Below, piece by piece: positions 52,134-63,697 of a DNA stretch of 64,000 nucleotides. Every line of letters starts with the position of its first letter. The first letter of the stretch is position 1. The translations under genes and the position numbers were made by a program. The stretch comes from Brachypodius melanocephalos (taxonomy: Eukaryota; Chordata; Aves; Passeriformes; Pycnonotidae), in contig VZSR01000479.1 of NCBI GenBank assembly GCA_013398615.1, forward strand, positions 224,199-288,198, written 5' to 3'. A model generated the notes under the pieces. The model was given only the letters and a program-made list of their open reading frames with translations, was not told the DNA's origin and did not search any database.

Positions 52134-53105
52134 GACAACTTCATTAATATTTGTGCTGAAAACCTTTCTCCTCAGTTCAATCTGGCTGTTACTTTCAGTT
52201 TGAGTACCTTGTGTTCAGCTTTGTGCAGCACCAAAGGGACCATGCAGGTTTTTCTCAGGGGGCCCACAGGCTTCTTTGGTCCTTGTGCCTGTGAACACAC
52301 TTGGGGAGGTTTTGAGCTCAGGAAATAGAAGATACGCGATGGCTTCACCCCTTCCTGCAGTCCTGCCCTGGAGCAAGATGTGCATAGGAAAAGCTACTGG
52401 TAGAGTTTGGGGATGGAATTGAAATGTTTTGCTTAGTTTAAGTTTTCTGTCCCATCACTTCAGTCAAAAATAAATACGACAAATTGTGGCACTCAGGCAT
52501 GGTGGTAGAGCACAAATATCAGAAAATGAAAAAAAAAATGGGAGCAGTTAACTCTGCAGGCTTTGACAGCTTGTATTTAAAGTTAAAATAATTTATAAAA
52601 GCCTTTTAAGAGAGAAAATAGTGGTTTGTGCTAATGAAGACAGTCTGCCCTAGCCTTTTGCTGTAAAGTAGTCTGAAATAAGTGTAAAGACTCAGAGCTC
52701 TGTATTTCCAGAGCTGTTGGAGGCTCTTACATGTTCTATACCAGAAACCCATTTTGGTGCACACCCACATTCTAATGCACCCTTAGCCTTGTTGGAGTCA
52801 GCACAAAGTGAACTGAACAAGCAAATAACAGCCAGGGGTCAGGATTTCCTGGGACAGCCTGCAGCCACACTCAGAAGCATTTCAGAGCCATAAGATTAGC
52901 ACTGTTACCACACCAGTAGCTGAAAATTGATCCCCACTGTGTTAAATATTGGAAGCACAGCATAAATGGTGTGGATTTTTTTAAGCTGAGTAGAAGAAAC
53001 ACCTAAAGGAGATTAGAAAAGAAGCCCTTTTCTACAAACAGTCTTGCAATATAGCTGTGTTCTGTTTTCAGATGTTGCCCCAAAGAAATGCTCTCAGGCA
53101 AGTGA
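52134..53105. other. Intronic sequence immediately after the LRR exon
   Basis: No second exon, no repeat family. An A run lies near 52530-52538. Confidence 0.55.
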
Positions 53106-53180
53106 TGTGATTGCTGGGGCATCCTGAGAAGGGCCAGGAGTTGGACTCGATCATCCTGATGGATCCCTTCCCTTTTGTCA
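53106..53180 (+). mobile_element. CR1 LINE 3' end fragment
   Basis: AAGGGCCAGGAGTTGGACTC, GATCATCCTGATGGATCCC and TTCCCTTTTGTCATG match the CR1 3' end; the terminal octamer repeats are eroded. Confidence 0.8.
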
Positions 53181-53601
53181 TGTTATCTTGAGTTTTACTT
53201 GCATTGTGTGATCTACAGGAAGAATAGATGGTGTTTTGTTTCAGAAAATCTAACTTTCCCAGCTGTAACTCACTGTTAGTTGTCTGACTTCATTTCAGAT
53301 AACAAAGTTGGCATTCAGAGTTTAGTTCACCTCTGACAAGCTGTCACAACAAGCACAGGTGTTTTGATTTATGCACCCACTCTCAGTGCAGAAGGACCCA
53401 GGGTTTCTCCTTTCCATGAGCTGATATCAAGGGATGACTGGCTGGAGTGCTTACAGGAACTGTATAAATGCTGGGATTTAAAGCTTTAAAAAAAACTTGT
53501 ATCTGTCAAGTTAGGCAGTGTCTATTGTTTGGCTGTAAAAGACACAGTATCAGACATACTTCCCTGTAGCTACAGTTTGTGAATTCTGTGAGCAGTGACA
53601 T

Positions 53602-53672
53602 TATCACAGAGTCATAAAATAATTCTGGTTTGGAGTGGTCATCCAGTCCAGCCCCTAGCTCAGCAGGAGCAC
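53602..53672 (-). mobile_element. CR1 LINE 3' end fragment, minus strand
   Basis: Seen on the + strand as ATCACAGAGTCATAAAATAA, TTCTGGTTTGGAGTGGTC and ATCCAGTCCAGCCCCTAGCT, the reverse complement of a CR1 3' tail. Confidence 0.8.
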
Positions 53673-54979
53673 AAAGCTTGGTACTGTAACAGATTGCTGT
53701 TGTGAGCCATGAGTACTGATTATTTAGATAAATAGCAAGAGAAGCAGACTTTTCACTTACAACTAGACATTCTTTCTTGAAATGTCAGAAATGTACTGAT
53801 CGTGTGGTCCATGGGAGCAGGTGACTGTTGCTTCCAGACACAGAGGAGTGGCCTGTGACTTGCTGAGAAAAACATGGCACAATCTTGAGCCAATCTGCTG
53901 CTGGAAATACATTAAAATTTCTCCAGCTATAACTGTAAGGGTGTGATGCAAGCTGAACCAAGTTAATAGTTAAAGCTCTTTAAGCAGTGAGCTCAAACAG
54001 GCTGATTCCCATTTTCAGCCTGTGTTTGGCAGCCAGGTCTGGGTGCCAGCAGTGCCCATGGCAGCGAGCAGGGGTGTTCACCTGCCTGAGCAGGAGAATC
54101 TCTGCCTCAGGGTGCCACTGAGCTCTGCCAACACCTGCCTGGTGACTGTGACACGAAGGTGCTGATGGCACAGCAGCAGGGTTGGCTGTTTCTATGGTTA
54201 TCACTTTGCAGATTTATTGCACTGTCTCAGTGTTCTTCTACTTTATAAAGCATGTTTTTGAGGAATCTTGGAGACTTTTGGACACAAGAAATAAAGCTAC
54301 AAATTGTCCCATTCTCCCCAGCCCTAACCAATTTACATTTAGAATTTGTATAGGGAAAGGCTGACCTGGAATGGTCTCTGTTTTCATGGCTTGACCATTA
54401 ACATGGCCTCAAATTCTTCCAGGTTCTTCCAAAAGTGTGTAACTCTGGAGATACCATAATAGGGACACAGCAAGTGCTAGACCAAATGAAAGTCTCCAGA
54501 TTAATGCTGTCTTGAGCAGCAGCTTGGAAAGCTGCCCTCAGGACAAAATGCAGAGTTGATGAGATAAACTGGCCAGGCATGAATTCCTTTTGGATAGCAG
54601 CTCTGAAATGTGCAGCCTGAGGGCTCAGTATAAATTACAGTGGGTGCCATTTGGAAACCCTGTGAGAATTACCCTGTCCCAGCATGGCCATGGCAGTGAT
54701 GGACACAGAGTCACAGATTGTGTCCAGCTGGAGCAGACTGGTGTAAAAAATCCCTCTTCTTCCAAAGGTAAAGGTGCTGCTGCATATGTGAAGCAAAGAG
54801 AGTCTCTGGTGACATCCCCCAAGCACCAGGGCTGCAGAGCTGGCTTGATACAGGAAAAAAATTTTAAAAAAAACTTTTAAAAAAAATTGTTAAAATGATG
54901 GTGGGGAGGGAATGTCATAAAAAGCAGTGTTTCAAGATATTTTTCCCTGTGTCTTTCTTTTTAAATGATAAAAGCTTTC
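53673..54979. other. Intronic sequence without recognisable genes
   Basis: No repeat family recognised. Poly-A-rich words near 54857-54890. GC is slightly raised at 54030-54180. Confidence 0.55.
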
Positions 54980-55040
54980 TATCTTATATAGAAAGATATA
55001 AGCTATCTTTCTATAAGATAATCTTAGAAATCTAAGAGAT
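54980..55040. repeat. Two adjacent AT-rich hairpins
   Basis: The first pairs TATCTTATATAGAAAGATA (54980-54998) with TATCTTTCTATAAGATA (55004-55020) across a 5-nt loop, perfect except for a 2-nt length difference. The second pairs ATCTTAGA (55021-55028) with TCTAAGAGAT (55031-55040), with one extra base. Confidence 0.8.
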
Positions 55041-55804
55041 TCCATTATCTTAGCAGAACAGTGAGCCCAGGAAAATGGGCTTAGATTAGGGCTGTGTTAA
55101 AGAAGAGTTTTAAATGTCAGGGAGGCCAGTATTTTTGCACAAGGCAAAGCCAAAGCAAAGACTGGGGTTTTTCAGACTCCTAAATGGGAGAAAGTTCATT
55201 GTGTGAATTATTTTTATATGAAGTGTTATCTGCTGTTTGAGTACAAAAATCATAGAACCTGCACGCAAATAAATTAGTGAGTCTATTTCTAACTGAAGTG
55301 TAAAAATAACTATACAGCTTTTGGAAAGTTTCATGAGCACATAATGTCTGTTACCAGTAGTGAATTTATTTGGAAATTTGGCAAAAGCTGACACTTTGAA
55401 CATATTGTGGAGTGGATGCATAAGCTCTGCTCAGTGGTCCTAAGAGCTGAACAGGAGAGGGCAAGAGAGGGCCAGCCTGCAGAGCACACCTGTATTCAAT
55501 TTCTGTTACTTATGACTTAGAGAACAGGAAATATTTCTTGCAGGAATCTAGCCCCGAGTAAGCACATTCATTTCAAGAATTAAAGTATATGGGTTTGTGT
55601 CTCATTGAGCTTTGGGCTAACTCAGCACTGTCAGCCAGGGCCTTCCATCATAAAAATATATAAAGCTGCTTCTTGGATTTCTGCACATTTCCGCTGCTCT
55701 TATCACATCTTGGCATTCAGGGGAGTGTTTCTCTGGTGAGGCATTCCTGAGGTTGCTCAGCCCACCTCACTGAGGGCAGCCAGGATCCCAGTACAGGGAT
55801 ACAC
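55041..55804. other. Intronic sequence without recognisable genes
   Basis: Nothing coding was recognised between the hairpins and the next CR1 tail. Confidence 0.55.
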
Positions 55805-56022
55805 AGAGCTTGATGTTAGGAAGAAATTCCTCCCTGTGAGAGTGGGGAGGCTCTGGCACAGGTGCCCAGAGAAGCGGTGGCTGTCCCTGGATCCCTGGAG
55901 GTGTTCCAGGTTGGACAGGGCTTGGAGCACCCTGGTCTTGTGCAAGGTGTCTCTGTCCATGGCAAGGGGTGCAACAAGATGACCTTTATCATCTTTCCAC
56001 CCCAAACCATTCAATGAGTCTA
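55805..56022 (+). mobile_element. CR1 LINE 3' fragment
   Basis: GATGTTAGGAAGAAATTCCT, CTCTGGCACAGGTGCCCAGA, GAGGTGTTCCAGGTTGGACA, GGGCTTGGAGCACCCTGGT and CATGGCAAGGGGTGCAACAA occur in standard CR1 order and end at CCCCAAACCATTCAATGA. It is about 220 bp long and 5'-truncated. Confidence 0.88.
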
Positions 56023-58390
56023 CAAACACCTCCCAGCTAAGGAATGGAAAACAGGAATCCATGTGCAGGTGGATGCAGGACAGAAGGACAGAGCAGCAGA
56101 GCAGAGGGAGAGCCACCCTGAGCAAGCAGCCACCCTGTGTGAACACCACTCAGAGCCAGAGCCACACACGAAGACACAGGCATTGCTTTTTCTGTCAGGG
56201 GGTGCTGCAGTTTCTTGTTCTTGATTCACTGGAACTCAGTTCCATCCATATTCAGCTCCTGCCTTTTATCTCTCACAGGCTTTAAGATTCTGTAGCATTG
56301 GGATTCAGAAAAAAAAAAAAAAAGAAGTTAACAGGTTCATGTGTCATGATAATCCAGGCTCATTGCATTTCTGTCTGAATACTTTTCAGCCTCACCTGAG
56401 ATAAGAGCTCCTATCACTGGTCCTGCAAGAGGCTTTCCCTGCATCCTGGGGCCACTTAGCAAATTGTGGGTAATAGCCTCCTTGATAGCCCTAAAGGTTC
56501 TTGTGGAGGAAGAAGTGAAGCATTTAGATTTATGTTTTTAAAAATGCAGAAATACATCAGCTCATATGTAACATTTAGCACTTCTGCAAGTCAGTACACA
56601 TTTATTTTCCTAGTGGTTAAATTACCTCTGCAGGGTGGAAAATCAGAGCTCTGTGAGTACTGTAAAATATTGTTGTACCTATTAGTTTCAGTTCCTTATT
56701 TGTTAAATGGCTTTTCCTGGAAGAGTCTGTTACTTTTTCTGCCTGCATCTACTATTAGCATCAATCCATGGGACTTTTACAAAAATTAAACATCTTGATT
56801 GCACATTCAGGTTTTGGAAAAAGCTGAACTTGCTCTTTACATTGAGAGGTATTTTGCATTCACCTACACATACTATTAAAATGTTCCTATGTAGTTTTTT
56901 TTTGACCATCACAGCCAGCTCTGCAGAGTATATTTGTAGCTTCTGCCATTCAGCCATAGGAATAATTAAACATACCTGTCAAGTTAAACTAATGAATGAA
57001 CTAATGAATAAAGGAAATAATGGCTGATTTGTGTGTAGCCATTTCACTAGAAGAAAGCAAGTGATTGTGAGTTATTTGCCATACATAAATATGCAGTAGA
57101 TCTTAATGAAATGTTACACTCCAAAACATAACTCCCTTAGTCTGGGTTCTCCAGGGAAGTTATTATCCAGAGCCCTCTGAAGTTCCTGGCCAAGGTTTCT
57201 TGACATTTGTGTACAGTATTCAGTGTTACTGTTGCAGTTTGCAGTAAAATAAAACAAAAGGAGAAAGATAAACAGTTGGCCAGATTTTCCATTTGTTTGG
57301 TGTAAAATCTGGAATAAGCCTTCTGAAGCCAGAGGTTGGCCTCAAATAAAAGCAAAGAAATGCCTAGAGGAGAATTGATTAGCACATGTTGGGTTATGTA
57401 TTTGCTTTTGTATCTCCCAGTGGACTGAAAAATAGGTATCTATATTTGATGTGTGCATGAAAACTCAGCATATTTTAAATAGGAATACATGAAAATTTAA
57501 GGAAAGGATATGTTTCGATTATGGAACAGATTTCAGGTAGTTTTGACAAAGAGCTGGTGAAACAGGTCAGAGGCATGGAAAGAGCTATTTGGAATACTCA
57601 TTGGAGACAAGCCATCTGCAGTCTTTAGGACCAAAAAAAAAATCACATTACTTCAACTGTATAAATTTGTAAATAATTTTCCTCCTCCTTGCCCATAAAT
57701 CCACACTGCACTCAATATATTCCGACAGCATATTCCTTTATATCTTCTGTAATTGGTCTTCATTGTGATAGTGACCATAATGAATTCAAGGGAGATCTCT
57801 GTGGCCATCGCATTTGCTTTCCTAGAAATGTCATTGTCATGCAGCATTATTATAACATTAAAATAACAAGTTACCAACTTACCACTTTCTATGGAGAAAC
57901 ACCACCTGCAGCGTCAGTTAATTTTATGAATACATTAGTTTGAGCTTTTGCCATCTGTTCTACCCTTTATAATAAATGCAAAAAGCATATATTTCACAAT
58001 TAACTCATTAAAAGGAGATGATTGATTGGAATGCACATGCATGTTCCCTACACAACAGTTAAGGTGAGATGTGCAGAACCAACCAAGCACAGAGAGAGGC
58101 TTAGAGCTGTGGAAGAGGACATTTTGTGAGACAGAAGTGTTCCTCTCTTGGCATTCTCAGCTACACAGGCTGGGCCAGCACATCAAGTGACATACAAGGG
58201 TGGCAGTGGTTGCTCCATTGTTCTCTTGAGAGCCCTGGCCCAGCCCTGCAGGGGCTCCCTCCTGGTTCTGCCCAGGGAGCTGCTGCTTCCCTGCCTGAGG
58301 GTGTAAAACAACCCTTGGGGTTTTTTTCTATTCTGTTCTGAATCATAACTGCTAAAATCTACCTGCCCTGATCTTGCTGAATGGCTTCTC
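56023..58390. other. Intronic sequence without recognisable genes
   Basis: An A tract lies near 56310-56324. A GC-rich segment at 58150-58300 precedes the probable LTR and may belong to it or to another old repeat; undecided. Confidence 0.5.
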
Positions 58391-58399
58391 TTGTCTGTC

Positions 58400-58925
58400 T
58401 TACAGTAGAAATAAGAGAAAATATTGCAGCAGCCCTCTTATTAGAGGGTAAAAATGATCCAAGGCACAGACTTCTTGTTAAACACGGCATAAAAAGGGTC
58501 CTGGTTTATTTCTCTTCACAACTCAATCATCTTAACTCCAACTATTCCCTGACTCTGGGTGCAGCAAGCTCCTACTGTAGATTTCCCTTGCAGCCTCTGA
58601 CTGCATGGGTTAGTTTGCAGACTCTGCAGGCTTTTACCCAGCTAGACTGTGACTGCAGGCTTTTACCCAGCTAGACTGTGACTGAAGGTTCCAATAACAG
58701 GCTCTAACTGCAGACCCAGACTGACCCCACAGCAGGGATTCTCTCCCCAGGATGCTGCTTCATGAGACTCTCCTTCATGATGATCCTACCCTCACCACCT
58801 CACCCCCTCTTTTGTCTCATTTGTCCTTATTGGATACAGCTGTGACTCATCAGGGCTAATTGGATAATTAACACAGCTGTTACTTATCAGAGGCAAGGTC
58901 ACCTGTATCCCCTTCTTCTACAGAA
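58400..58925 (-). mobile_element. Probable solo LTR remnant of an endogenous retrovirus
   Basis: The segment has an LTR-like profile. It contains AGAAATAAACC on the minus strand (about 58505-58515), a polyadenylation-signal-like word, a GC-rich pyrimidine block, and an internal 29-bp tandem duplication (58624-58681), as in LTR enhancer repeats. No gag, pol or env frame flanks it. The ends are approximate and no target-site duplication was established. It might instead be another old retroposon. Confidence 0.4.
58624..58681 (+). repeat. Perfect two-copy 29-bp tandem repeat with a partial third
   Basis: The unit begins CTGCAGGCTTTTACCCAG and ends CTAGACTGTGA. Copies are 58624-58652 and 58653-58681 without mismatch; a degenerate third start (CTGAAGG) follows at 58682. 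Lack of divergence points to recent duplication. Confidence 0.9.
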
Positions 58926-59714
58926 AAAAGCAAGAGAGCTTAAATGCTGTGCAGACTGGCTTTGGGCAGGCATGAAGGTGTAGGGAGTAATTGTGGGGTT
59001 TTTTTGTCCCAGCTGGAGGTGCCTTCATGCTTGCTCTGTTCCCATCAGGAGCGTCACAGCTGCTGCAGCCACAGCCAAGGGAAGGCCTGTTAGGAACAGG
59101 GAGATGAAAACTTGAATTTAATTCAGAAACTGCATTCTTTTGATCAGTTTTTCTCTCTACCTCCAGTGAATGGGCAGAGCCTTTTTTCTCTCTGTGCTGT
59201 AATGGAGAGATGATGTGTTCATCATCAGCATCTTCCTGATGGTCTGTAGGAGCACAGGGTCTGTGCCCTGTCTGTGTCCTGTCCTTGTATCCCTTCCCTT
59301 GCAGAAGAGTTTCATGCAGGGTGGCTGAGGGTGAGCAAGAGGTCTGGAATAAAAAAACTAACTCTGCATTTTTCTAGAATATGCTGCACAGAGGCAGTGC
59401 CTCCTCAGTAACTGTGCTGAATAATGGTGCTCTCTGGCAGTTTATGGGAATTGTCATGAAGTACTGTGGGGTCTAAGTGTTTTTACAACCCCGAAACTTC
59501 TGTGTGTCTCTTTTGATATCATAAGGAGTAGTCATTATTCAGAATTACCTTCTTGTTAAGAAAGTATCATAGGATTTTTGCAGCGTAGACTGATGCTAAG
59601 AGATGCCAGTTCAGCAGCGATCTTGCTAGAGAGCAAGCCAGTTCCAGTGTTGATAGTGCATTTTTTTAATCACTTGGCCTTGGTGTTATGTCAGCCCTTC
59701 AGGGGACATATTAG
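58926..59714. other. Intronic sequence without recognisable genes
   Basis: I see no coding or clear repeat content. A 9-bp inverted pair (GCATGAAGG near 58970, CCTTCATGC near 59023) is probably chance. Confidence 0.5.
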
Positions 59715-60000
59715 AAGGACATGAAGTGATAGGACAGTGGGGAAGGGCTTTAAACTGACAGAGAGCAGGTTCAGGTTGGATATTAGGAAGAGATTTTTCC
59801 CTGTGAGGGTGCTGAGGCCCTGACACAGGGTGCCCAGAGAAGCTGTGACTGCCCCATCCCTGGAAGTGTCCAAGGCTGAATTGGACAGGGCTTGGAGCAG
59901 CCTGGGATAGAGTGGAAGGTGTCCCTGCCCATGGCAGCAGGTGGAATAAGTTGGTCTTTTGTGCCTTCCATCCTAAACTGTTCTTTGATTCTGTAATCCT
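59715..60000 (+). mobile_element. CR1 LINE 3' fragment
   Basis: The segment shows a CR1 3' region in order: AGGTTGGATATTAGGAAGAG, GGTGCCCAGAGAAGCTGTGA, CTGAATTGGACAGGGCTTGG, AGCAGCCTGGGATAGAGTGG, CATGGCAGCAGGTGGAATAA, then CTTCCATCCTAAACTG and TTCTTTGATTCTGTAATCCT as tail. It is the best preserved CR1 in the window. Confidence 0.9.
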
Positions 60001-62811
60001 TTGGTTCACGTGGTCATCTGGAGGGTTTGGTCCCAACCTGCAGTATTCCTGTGTTTTAAGAGAAGGGCTGTTAGTGAGAATGCTGCTTCTCGCATTATTC
60101 CCCAACAGCCTGGAATGGTCCCATGTGCATCAGGGAGCAATGAAGAGACGTGCAGACTAACAACCTGCAAAGTCTGCAGCACACCTGATAAACACTGGGT
60201 AACCCCAAAACCATTCCATGAAGTATTTAAACCTGTGCCATATTTGGTAGTGTGAGCAGACCATACTTGTATTTTTTGAACACATTTGGGTTTATGTAAT
60301 CCCCTTTCTCTGTCCTTTGCTAGTAAATGAAACACCAGGTGGACAAACCAGCGCAGCACGATCTTAAATCTGTTGACTGTGCTAAACTGAGACTTGTACT
60401 TCACATGAGATTGATTGCAGAGATTGAAAATGCACTGCTGATTTACTTTTTTTAAAAATTTATTTTTTTTAAATGAAAACATCTGCAATAAGTACAGTAG
60501 ATGTCAGCTCTGTTCTCTTGTCCACTTGCATTTCAGGAAGTGTTTGTTTTCATGGATGTCTGTAGTTGTGGGCTCAACTGGCCACAAGGGATCTGTCACT
60601 GACAACTTATTAAAAGCTGAACCATCACTCCTGAGGAACAGATTTCCTCACTGTAAAGGTTGCTTTCCCCTGAGTAAAATGTCAGATAAATAAAAAGCTG
60701 AAATATCTCTTAAGTGTGTTCTACTTATAAAATAGAAGTACATAAGCCAATAGTATTTAGTAGTGGAGGAAGTATGTTTGGTGGCATTTAATATTTCTCA
60801 AATTTTCATTTTTCTGAGCTAATCAGAGCTGACTGCCTCCATAATAAGCTTATTCATAATTCTGATTTACCCAATTTCTGTATTCTGGATATCCACTGCA
60901 GTATAGATTGGGTTTAGTATTAATTTTTGGGCAAACCACAGATTTTTTAATATTTCTTGTAGCGGTAAGACAAACATCAATACCAATTATTTTCTCTTTT
61001 TCTGGAAATGTATTTCAAGCATTATTGAAAGCCTGCACTTTAATTGTTCATAGGGTAAAGTCCTAATGCTGATGACATTGATGACAAGAAAGATGAAGTA
61101 TCCCACACAGGCCTCAGTCATCCTTTCCATCTACTTCATGTTCTGTTCTGATTTCCCTGTGGTTTTTTATGCACAGTTTATTGCCTTCTCCAGCCTGAGA
61201 GAGGCTTCTTCTGCAGCCATCAGCAATGAGCTCTGTGAGTGGCCATCAGGGGGGTTTGAAGGGTGACAGGGATGTGCTGTGTCCCACCAGGAACACGACA
61301 CAGCTGGCACAGGGGTGGGAATCCTTTGCACAAGAGACTGAAAAAGTCCAATCTTTGTGTGTCAGAACCTCAGGCTTGATGGTCACTTTTACAATTTTTC
61401 TTCGATTAAGTAAAATCTGGGAGTCTGGAGATTTAAATTGTATATGACTCACTTACCTAAATGGGACATTGGTGGAATTTTTTAAACAAACCACAAGCTC
61501 CAGGTTCAGAGTTTGATAAAAGAAAACCTCATGCTTAATCCTGAATGGGGCCCATTATCTGGGGTTTGAAATCTGCTACAGAAAGTCAGGGTGACTATTG
61601 CTATTTCCAGAGATTACTTATCTGCTTACTTATTTCGCTGAGCTCTGCTTGCTGCTTTCTGGGCTCATTATTCTTTTATCCTAATGAAGCACAGATACAT
61701 TTTGATGCAGCACCCATGCTGCAGCACTGCCCTTGTATGGAGAGTAATGAATAGCAGATTTGGCTCTTTTCTGTTTTAATAGACTTACAAGAGTTTCTCT
61801 GACAGAAACAAACTCCAGAAAGTACCTTGATTTTAAAACAGGCTATGTGGTATTCTTACTGTCCTTTTCATATAAAACTTGATTAAAATGGGATGTGACA
61901 TCAGTTGAAAAAGTATGAAAATCAAATTTTCTCTATTACGTACGTGTTTAGGCTAACCTATACCTACAGTTTATCTTTGTATAATTTATGCTGTCTTTGT
62001 GCCGTGCCCTAATTTTGAATACATTTGTTGAAGATTTCCTGTAGCATTCATCTATGATTGTCAAAAGGAAGTTTTATTATAAATAAAGAGATAGTACTGG
62101 TTTTAATTATGAATCTAAATAGCTTCATAACCAGAGTGAACTCTGAATTTACATCATTTTTGTGATAGCCACACCATTCCAGGTTTATTGATTTTGTCAT
62201 TTGGTTCATTACATTTAATGCAAACCTTTTGTACAGAATCATTCTGGTGTTGTGCTGACCACGGTGGGGTCATCATGTGCAGTCTCTAGCCAAAACAGCA
62301 CAGCAATATCATTTTAGTGCAGACTCCACAGAGAAAGGGGGGTTGTAAATACAGTCCACCAGCAGAACAAAGTTTCCCTTTTCCACTTGACCTTCCCAGC
62401 TGGATGAAGTTAAAACCACAGCTTGAGTTGTCTTTTTTTTCCCCACTCTTCTTTTCTCTCCCTCTGTGTTTGGCTTCAGCTGTTTGGTCAATGTGACAAA
62501 TGTCTGTTCCTGGATGGAAAAAGGTGTTTGGGGCTGGGTTTGGGCAGACCCTGCTAGATCTCTGACAGTGCCAGGCTGTGCTGGGAATAGCCTGGCAGCA
62601 CCAGGTCAGTGCCCATGGAGATCTCCCAGAGGAGATGGTCTGTGGGAGTGCTGATCTGCTCAGAAGCTGTTCTGAAGAGCCACTTGCTTTTTTGCTTTCA
62701 GGGCAGAGACACTGGGTTTCTGGGGTCTCCAGCTGTTTTTCCATTTCACTGGGATTAAATTCTGATCCTTTTGTAAATAGGTAACAGTGTGCCTGGATTT
62801 GCTGTACTTTT
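60001..62811. other. Intronic sequence without recognisable genes
   Basis: A/T-rich intron with a T/A-rich run near 60445-60472. The 62290-62740 interval is moderately GC-rich with overlapping frames on both strands and no recognisable domain. Confidence 0.55.
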
Positions 62812-62905
62812 TAAGGTGTCTCTGCCCATGGCAGGGGAGATGAACTAGGTCCCTTCTCCTTTAAGGTCCCTTCCAACCCAAGCCATTGTGTGATTGTATG
62901 AATAA
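62812..62905 (+). mobile_element. CR1 LINE 3' end fragment
   Basis: AAGGTGTCTCTGCCCATGGC, AGGGGAGATGAACTAGGTCC and AAGGTCCCTTCCAACCCAAG lead to CCATTGTGTGATTGTATGAA, a CR1 tail with degenerate octamers. It ends about 85 bp before the candidate microexon. Confidence 0.88.
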
Positions 62906-62989
62906 AACTTCTTGAGTTCTTGATTAACTCTGCATAACTTTTTCTGGATAACACAATTATCATTTTTAATCTAACTTCATTTTAAACAG

Positions 62990-63013
62990 TGATGCAAACA
63001 CTCTGCAAAACAG
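62990..63013 (+). other. Candidate 24-nt microexon in the SLIT3 intron
   Basis: A CTAAC branch-point-like motif (62971-62975), a T-rich tract and AAACAG (ending 62989) precede 24 nt that end in CAG and are followed by GTAAGT at 63014. Read in the phase left by the exon at 52056-52127 (phase 2), it is open: it encodes D-A-N-T-L-Q-N plus a split Arg/Ser codon and returns to phase 2. It would therefore insert eight residues between two LRRs without a frameshift. The splice signals are seen directly; use as an exon is inference. The insertion would sit at an LRR beta-strand junction, so it could also be unused or a chance match. Confidence 0.3.
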
Positions 63014-63643
63014 GTAAGTAATTGGATCCTTGTTTTCCCAGAAGGCAATGAGTTAGGCTCGAAAATTAATTTCAGTAATTGATAAGGCCAGGTTTCCTGC
63101 ACCGCTCTTCCTTGACCACAAAATGAGATGGATGTCCCCCTTCTTTTGACCCCAACTCTTACCTCAGCTGCAGCTTTTTTCTTGACCCAAGCCCTCAACT
63201 CAGCTGCAGCTTTCTGTGTGAGAAGAGAGTTGCCTATTTAAAACAAGCCTGTGCAGCTTCTTGCCACATTTAAAGCCCAGAAGGGAATGATTACATTTCT
63301 CATTCAGTGATTCAGTCTGTTCCATGGCTTTGCTATCCTGCAGTTGGGTGGCTCCATGAGATAAAGTGTAGAAAAACAAAGCCACCTGCAATTCAGTTCA
63401 ATACAAAATTGATATGCCTTGAAAGAAAATATTAAAAGGTAATGGTATGACTTTAGTGTAGAGTTTTTTCATCACAATTTGTTTTTACACGAACATATGC
63501 TCACTGCGTTTGTACAGCTAGGGATGTTATACAGTCCTTTTGAACAATTGCTGCATCACTTGAAAATTTCCTCAAAAGAAGCTCAGGTCATGTAAATCCT
63601 ACATGGGTATTAAGAAGATCCTGTGGAAGATCTTTGTTTTATT
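63014..63643. other. Intronic sequence without recognisable genes
   Basis: Nothing coding was recognised. AGCTGCAGCTTT occurs twice (near 63167 and 63201), a small local duplication. Confidence 0.5.
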
Positions 63644-63697
63644 AAAAAAAAAAAAAAAAAAAAACACAACAACAACAACAACAACAAAAAACCCCCC
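63644..63697. repeat. Poly-A tract followed by (AAC)n microsatellite
   Basis: A run of 21 A leads into CAC and about seven AAC/ACA units, ending AAAAAACCCCCC. This form often derives from a retroposon A-tail, but no body was recognised upstream. Confidence 0.92.

Noticed and set aside
55757..56149. 130-codon minus-strand frame
   Set aside because: It is antisense to a CR1 3' fragment.
59686..60105. 139-codon minus-strand frame
   Set aside because: It is antisense to a CR1 3' fragment.
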